From: Syntrophales bacterium
GTDB lineage: Bacteria > Desulfobacterota > Syntrophia > Syntrophales > UBA2210
DNA: 64,000 nucleotides
Direction: 5' to 3'
NCBI GenBank assembly: GCA_023228425.1
Contig: JALOBE010000012.1
Span: 4,491 to 68,490 of the forward strand
In this document: positions 60,001-64,000 of the stretch, in pieces
How positions within the stretch are numbered: the first letter of the stretch is position 1
How the letters are laid out: each line of letters begins with the position of its first letter
Made by a program: the position numbers and the translations under genes
The notes under the pieces: generated by a model
Told to the model about the DNA's origin: nothing
What the model saw: the letters and a program-made list of their open reading frames with translations, nothing else
Database searches by the model: none

Positions 60001-63000
60001 CGCTCGCGTTGAGCAGGCGCATGATAATTTGGCTGTGCGACCAGGCCATATCAAAGGCACGTTCGACAAAATGACTGTCGCCGTATTTTTCGGCTAAGGA
60101 CAGAGCCTCCTGGCGGGTCGAAGCGGCTCCACAGATCAGGTAAACCTGTAACGGTTCGTCATCGGTGAGCAGGACCGGCTGCCCTATGGCCGCCACCGGA
60201 TCAACGACACAGCCGGCTGTGTTGCAAAGGGGAGCATGAATTCCTGCGGGGGATTCCATCGCCACCGGGTTGGCCGGGGTCCGGCCGCGTCCCAGGAAAT
60301 GCGCTCTGTCCGACTCGCATGAAGCAGGTCCGTCTTGGCCGGTGGCGTAAAGTTTCTGGAAATACCAGACATCAGGTTCATGATCTTCACGTTTAAGACG
60401 GGTGAAAAGGAGGCCGTTTTCGCCCGGAAGAATCTCTGTCCGGACAAATAGGTTGTTAAATGCCCTGTGCGACAAATCTGCGGTATCAGCAGACAACACT
60501 ATTTCAGAATAGGAAGTTAACTCCAGCCGCCGTTCGTTTCTCCCACGGTTGGTAAAAGTTATTCTGCGTACTTCCACATCGTCTTCCGGAGAAACACATA
60601 TCTCGGTTTTTGTTTCAATATCAAAGTCCACGCGGCGGAATTCGGCGCGTCCCTGGGTAAAAACAGCCTCATAGTTTTTCCCGGCGCGGCAAACCGGTTG
60701 GTAGCTGTTGGACCAGATATCATTGCTTTCGATGTCACGGATGTAAAGAAACAAGCCCCAGTTGTCGCAGGTCACGTCCTCGCGCCAGCGGGTAAGGGCC
60801 AGGCTCTGCCAATGGCTGGAGCCGGCGCCTGCCTGGTTTATCATCACAAGATAATTACCATTGGAAAGCATATGTACTTCCGGCACAGGGGTGGCTGGAG
60901 TGTTAAAGCTGCGTATTGTGCTCTCTTCTTCACCTTCCAGCCTGGCCCTGGAGGCGGCTTCCTGCCTGTGTGGATGTATGCCGGGAGACACATCGGGAAT
61001 TCGTTCCTGTAACAGCAACTCCGTGGCACGCACCGTCGGTTCCGACATGAAGCGGCGCACCATAGGCGCGTCCAGCAACAGGTGGGATAGCGCCATTAAA
61101 CTCATGCCCTGATGGTGACACATATAACAACGGACAAGGGCATGCCTTTTATCACGCGGACTGCGAGAGGGTGTATAGTCAATTGCTTCGATCAGTCCAT
61201 AGGGGCCGAGCACTCCTTCTATAGCTGCCAGACGCTCCAGGTTCGCACAGGCCTGCGCGGGCGCGAAAGGAATGGCCAGTAGTGTGGCATACGGGGCTAC
61301 CACCAAGTCGTCTGATAAACCACGTTTAAGGCCAAGGCCCGGGACGCCGAAGGCTCTGTATTGGTATACATGTTTTGCATCAGTGGCATTGTAGCAAGAT
61401 TCTGATATGCCCCAGGGAACGTTTCTTTGCCGTCCATACCGGATTTGGCGTTCAATGGCAGCCCGGCAGGTTTTATCCAATAAGGTCCCGCGGTAAGACT
61501 TCATAAAGAGCAACGGCATGAGATATTCGAACATGGAGCCGCTCCACGAAACCAAGGCTTCCACAGTTCCTCTCCGGGCCAGCAAACGCCCGAGAGCGAA
61601 CCAATGCTCAGGCGGAGCCTGTTCTTCGGCTATGACCAGGAAGCTGGCAATACGTGATTCGGAAGCTAAAAGGTCATAACAAGAAGGATCCAGTCTGCGC
61701 GTCTCCACATCAAAACCAATACTCAAGAGTTCACGTCTTTCATTGTACAGAAAGTGGAAATCCATGCCTGCTTGCATTTGCCGGCAATGCTCGGCTAATT
61801 CTTCAATGTTTTTTATGAGCGCAGCAGCATTTACAGACGCTTTCTTCGGAGTTGATTCATCGTCATTGGTTTTGGCAAGTGCTCGCAATGTGATTTCTGT
61901 GGCACTTTCGTCAAACAGGGCTTCCGTGCTTTCCAGATGCATTTGACACATCCCGTGGAAAAACTTTGCCCAGCCGGGTGCATCTGAAAAGCGCTCGGAA
62001 GGGGCAAGGCTTGTCATTTCCCCGGCCAAAAGCAGCACGGAACGTAAGCGCTCTAAAACGCTCTGAGATTCGTCGGGAACCCCCGCAAGCAGGAGTTTTG
62101 CCTTATCAATAAGATCGACAAAACCGGATGAACCTTCTTTTTCAGCTTTTACCGCCGCGATATCCAAAGCGTCGTTTAAGCCACTCCAAATTTGTTTTGG
62201 CAAGGCCGTATGGTTGCACAGTTCTTCCAGCCCGGCGTGCAAAACCAAAAGGCAAGCCGCCAGGTTCCCGCTGTCGACGCTGGAAATATAGCGGGGAGGC
62301 AAGGGTTTTAGTGCTCTGGTATCGTACCAGTTGTAAAAATGTCCCCGGTAGCGTTCCAGTTTTTCCATACCATTGAGGGTCCGGCCAACTCTTTTAAGTA
62401 ATTCATGTGTGGAGATGTAGCCGAAATCCCACGCGGCCAGGTATGAAGTTAAGGCAAATCCCATGTTGGTAGGCGAAGTACGGGAAGCGAGCATGGGTTC
62501 GGGTATTTCCTGAAAGTTGTCCGGAGGCAGATAAGTATCTTCCTCGGTGATAAATTTGTCAAAATATCGCCAGGTGCGGCACGCCAGTTGATGCAGGCTC
62601 CTCCATTGTACCTGTGATAACTGAGGCGCCTTTTCCCTGACGGGCAGGCTGATTGCCCATGCACCAAAAGGCGCAAACATCCACAGAAGCACCACGGGGA
62701 AAGCTGCCGGCCAGGCTGTCGGCCTGAAAAAATATACCAAAACAATCGTCAGCACAGCCAGCACAGGGGAAATCCACATCTCCCGATAAAAGCCGCTCAA
62801 TGTGTTTTGTTTGCCGAGTCTTCTATATAATGGCAGATGCCAAATCAGCAGTCCTCTGCGTGTGAAGGGCATTCGTAAAGCGGAGCGGGCGAAAGCACAC
62901 AGGGACATCCACGCTTCGTAGGCCAGCGTGCTGATACCGAACAAAGCCAGCCCCAGATGACGCAGCAAAGTAGTTCCAGATTTTCTAACGTGTAAAAACA

Positions 63001-63553
63001 GATTTCGATGTTTTGGTTTCTGTATAAACAAGGAAAGAGAACGTGCGATGCCGCTTAGTCCAAATACAGCCAGCGCAAAAATTGTCCAGTAATATGGGGA
63101 AACGGGGCTGATAATCCAAGCCAGGCAAAGGAGGAAAATCATAGCCGGCGCGAAAAGAGCGCGGCGTAAATTGTCAATTATCTTCCATTGCATCAGTGGC
63201 GACACAGGCTGACATGGGACACGCCTGCCTTTAAGTGATGGCGGGCATCGTCTCAGCCAGGGAGCTATCTGCCAGTCACCTCTCATCCAGCGATGCTGGC
63301 GGCTTACTTCTCCAAGGTAGGAAGAGGGAGCGTCTTCATATAACTCGACATATCCCAAAAGACCCGAGCGGGCATAGCCGCTTTCAATCAGATCATGACT
63401 GAGAATGAGATTTTCCGGGAAGCGTTCATCCAGAGCCTGACGAAACGCGTCCACATCATATATGCCCTTGCCGACGAAAGATCCTTCGCTAAAAAGGTCC
63501 TGATAAACATCAGACACTTCGCGGGAATAAGGATCCAGTCCTGTCTCCCCCAT
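57047..63553 (-). CDS. ndvB: Cyclic beta-1,2-glucan synthase-like protein (NdvB/ChvB family), 5'-truncated
   Basis: Full-length family members (about 2,800 residues) polymerise and cyclise glucose to periplasmic beta-1,2-glucan, or are related glycoside phosphorylases. The 2,168 residues here start inside the GT84 synthase domain: TGLDPYSREVSDVYQDLF, FVGKGIYDVDAFRQAL and QHRWMRGDW (near residue 85). Membrane helices follow (about 115-290), then a glycoamylase-like domain (about 320-850, with HHQGMSLMALSHLL), two beta-sandwich domains, and a GH94-type domain with GGDWNDGMNRVG near residue 1850. The frame is open upstream to 63685 and still family-like (EGYAILQPRV) to about 63640. The N-terminal 600-700 residues, including much of the GT domain, are missing, so it is probably a non-functional remnant. 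Composition is visibly more AT-rich than the rest of the window. Confidence 0.85.
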   Translation of the reverse strand: MGETGLDPYSREVSDVYQDLFSEGSFVGKGIYDVDAFRQALDERFPENLILSHDLIESGYARSGLLGYVELYEDAPSSYLGEVSRQHRWMRGDWQIAPWLRRCPPSLKGRRVPCQPVSPLMQWKIIDNLRRALFAPAMIFLLCLAWIISPVSPYYWTIFALAVFGLSGIARSLSLFIQKPKHRNLFLHVRKSGTTLLRHLGLALFGISTLAYEAWMSLCAFARSALRMPFTRRGLLIWHLPLYRRLGKQNTLSGFYREMWISPVLAVLTIVLVYFFRPTAWPAAFPVVLLWMFAPFGAWAISLPVREKAPQLSQVQWRSLHQLACRTWRYFDKFITEEDTYLPPDNFQEIPEPMLASRTSPTNMGFALTSYLAAWDFGYISTHELLKRVGRTLNGMEKLERYRGHFYNWYDTRALKPLPPRYISSVDSGNLAACLLVLHAGLEELCNHTALPKQIWSGLNDALDIAAVKAEKEGSSGFVDLIDKAKLLLAGVPDESQSVLERLRSVLLLAGEMTSLAPSERFSDAPGWAKFFHGMCQMHLESTEALFDESATEITLRALAKTNDDESTPKKASVNAAALIKNIEELAEHCRQMQAGMDFHFLYNERRELLSIGFDVETRRLDPSCYDLLASESRIASFLVIAEEQAPPEHWFALGRLLARRGTVEALVSWSGSMFEYLMPLLFMKSYRGTLLDKTCRAAIERQIRYGRQRNVPWGISESCYNATDAKHVYQYRAFGVPGLGLKRGLSDDLVVAPYATLLAIPFAPAQACANLERLAAIEGVLGPYGLIEAIDYTPSRSPRDKRHALVRCYMCHHQGMSLMALSHLLLDAPMVRRFMSEPTVRATELLLQERIPDVSPGIHPHRQEAASRARLEGEEESTIRSFNTPATPVPEVHMLSNGNYLVMINQAGAGSSHWQSLALTRWREDVTCDNWGLFLYIRDIESNDIWSNSYQPVCRAGKNYEAVFTQGRAEFRRVDFDIETKTEICVSPEDDVEVRRITFTNRGRNERRLELTSYSEIVLSADTADLSHRAFNNLFVRTEILPGENGLLFTRLKREDHEPDVWYFQKLYATGQDGPASCESDRAHFLGRGRTPANPVAMESPAGIHAPLCNTAGCVVDPVAAIGQPVLLTDDEPLQVYLICGAASTRQEALSLAEKYGDSHFVERAFDMAWSHSQIIMRLLNASETEAQVYGRLASSIFYANPRNRAPWTAVARNTLGQQGLWRFGISGDLPIVLLRISDIRRMDLVNDTLRAHAYWRLKGLKTDLIILNEDFSGYRATLNDNIISAINTSLNAELLDKPGGIFLKRLENLSEEDHVLFQSAARVVLTDGAEDLREQVERRYVPHRPIPLLNPVRPDTEETPRLLEDRERILVNGPAGFATDGKEYIIMLEPGMTTPAPWSNVIAGKRFGMVLSESGSIYSWVDNAHEYRLTTWHNDPVSDPTSEVFYLRDEETGRFWSLTPRPSPGRNGYVCRHGFGYSVFEYNEARLKTELCIYASIEAPLRCAVIKLSNTSSRRRRVSLSAFHELVLGEWRHDNLMHIYTEADSQTGILLARNPYNRVFPQRVAFASCSEAEVFLSGDRTEFIGRNGSLKKPAALLRRNLSRHCGARYDPAAVLQAFCELAPGETREIVFTLGSAENAEEARRLYRTFGRPAGARSALEEVRTHWDNVLGGIQVEVPNEPAFNVMVNGWLIYQTLGCRMWGRSGYYQSGGAFGFRDQLQDAMALLHAAPEILRQQILLAASRQFPEGDVQHWWHPPAGAGVRTRITDDRLWLVQATVRYVLATGDSGVLDENIPFLESRPLADGEESRFDQHLHPAGTASLYEHCVRAIRISLSYGPRGLPLIGGGDWNDGMNRVGIEGKGESVWMAWFLGDTLGRFEKIAMLKGDTDFAALCLEQREKLRACVEESAWDGKWYRRAYFDDGSPLGSVSNDECKIDAISQSWAVLSGMGEARRTRHALEAVRKHLIKPEDGLILLLAPPFVNMEPDPGYIKRYPPGIRENGGQYTHAAIWTVMAFAELGDYETAWSLFNLLNPAHHIRTPEATARYRVEPYVMSADICGAPPHMGRGGWSWYTGAAGWMYRLAVETLLGLERHPDYLVLKPRLPESAPRFFRIDYRYCGHFYRIEAQRAPEGSKPAVYFDGHIQKDGRIPLLNDKRDHNIKISFR

Positions 63554-63830
63554 TGTCAGCCTGGAAAAAATACTATTCCGGGCGGCGCTTCGGCGAATTG
63601 ATACTCGTGGCTGTAAGATGGCGTAACCTTCTGAGAACTTTGAACAATTTCTGCCTTCCCTGTTTCTCCCTTCGGGGCACTTTTTTCAGGATTCCGGAGG
63701 TTACTTTCTGCCGGAGTTCCGGACCGAAAGCGTTGTTACCGCTATGACACGACCCTTTTACATCCCGAATGACTCATTGGGAGTTCCCGTTTCTCTGTTT
63801 TTCCCTCTGCGGACGCACTACTCCCTTGTT
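63554..63830. other. Junction between the truncated glucan synthase and the insertion sequence
   Basis: From 63554 to about 63640 the minus strand still encodes glucan synthase sequence in frame. From about 63650 the same frame loses all family resemblance and reaches TGA at 63688-63686. The end of the insertion sequence must lie between 63640 and 63830; without its other end in the window I cannot define the terminal repeat or the target duplication. Confidence 0.55.
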
Positions 63831-64000
63831 TCATGCTGCCAGGACCCTGGTTCCCCTTTGAAGGTTGAAGGCAAATTGCCTGAAGAGGGCGTCGGTGGCA
63901 TTTTTGGCGATGGTGGTAAACCGTGCCCTGGAAGCGTTGTTATGGAGATGGGTGATCCCGAAGTACTGTTCGACGATATATCTGATCTTCGCGATGGCCT
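63831..64000 (-). mobile_element. C-terminal part of an IS5/IS4-type DDE transposase (runs off the window)
   Basis: The minus strand encodes 55 residues ending in RGTRVLAA and a TGA at 63833-63831. The stretch KIRYIVEQYFGITHLHN, with Arg-Ala-Arg-Phe a few residues later and a terminal AFNLQRG, is the typical C-terminal end of IS5-like DDE transposases (conserved R-x-x-VE-x-x-FG, which includes the catalytic glutamate, then RARF and FNLxRG). The family call is from this C-terminus only. It faces the same way as the glucan synthase gene. Confidence 0.8.

Overview
The window looks like chromosome from a Gram-negative, strictly anaerobic Deltaproteobacterium (Desulfobacterota; a Syntrophales-like organism is my best guess). 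The reasons are the moderately high GC content, outer-membrane functions (lipoprotein N-acyltransferase, a YdbH/YnbE/YdbL set, lipoprotein lytic transglycosylase), a tungsten-type aldehyde:ferredoxin oxidoreductase, a NIL-domain ferredoxin, many radical SAM enzymes, and PssA/Psd phosphatidylethanolamine synthesis. The taxonomic call is inference from gene content.

Layout. 1-5.4 kb (minus): proS (cut by the window edge), ispG, a family 2 glycosyltransferase, miaA and a DUF1015 protein. 5.6-10.9 kb: a small hydrolase and NIL ferredoxin, a membrane protein, an AOR-family oxidoreductase translationally coupled to an unusual two-module class II aldolase-like protein, and an M48 lipoprotein. 10.9-14.9 kb: a cupin and the ydbH-ynbE-ydbL envelope operon, preceded by a good sigma70-like promoter that overlaps a perfect inverted repeat. 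15.3-20.7 kb (plus): mtaB, rnc, an Elp3-like radical SAM gene, era, der. 20.8-24.9 kb (minus): pssA, asd, rsmD, coaD, aminotransferase. 24.9-33.1 kb (minus): rpsB-tsf-pyrH-frr, terminator, uppS-cdsA-dxr-rseP-tsaB-psd, leading on into pssA. 33.4-41.5 kb: alanine dehydrogenase; a tandem pair of paralogous membrane GTPases with a sigma54 response regulator; a B12-type radical SAM gene. 41.5-45.8 kb: an active/inactive M16 peptidase pair and an M20 hydrolase. 45.9-49.7 kb: phoH, 7TM-HD phosphohydrolase, ybeY. 49.7-56.3 kb (minus): mltD, then radical SAM-corC-lnt-prfB. The prfB gene needs a programmed +1 frameshift. tRNA-Arg(TCT) lies at 56.6 kb.

Beyond the tRNA the character changes: a repeat-like, MITE-sized element, then visibly AT-richer DNA holding a giant cyclic beta-1,2-glucan synthase-like gene. 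The first third of this gene is missing. Its reading frame runs out about 200 bp from the C-terminal end of an IS5/IS4-type transposase at the right edge, so it appears to have been decapitated by an insertion sequence.

Housekeeping genes dominate, and most are packed with 1-16 bp overlaps. The most unusual content is the tandem GTPase/regulator operon, the AOR plus duplicated aldolase pair, the inverted repeats at several promoters, and the IS-truncated glucan synthase beside the tRNA.
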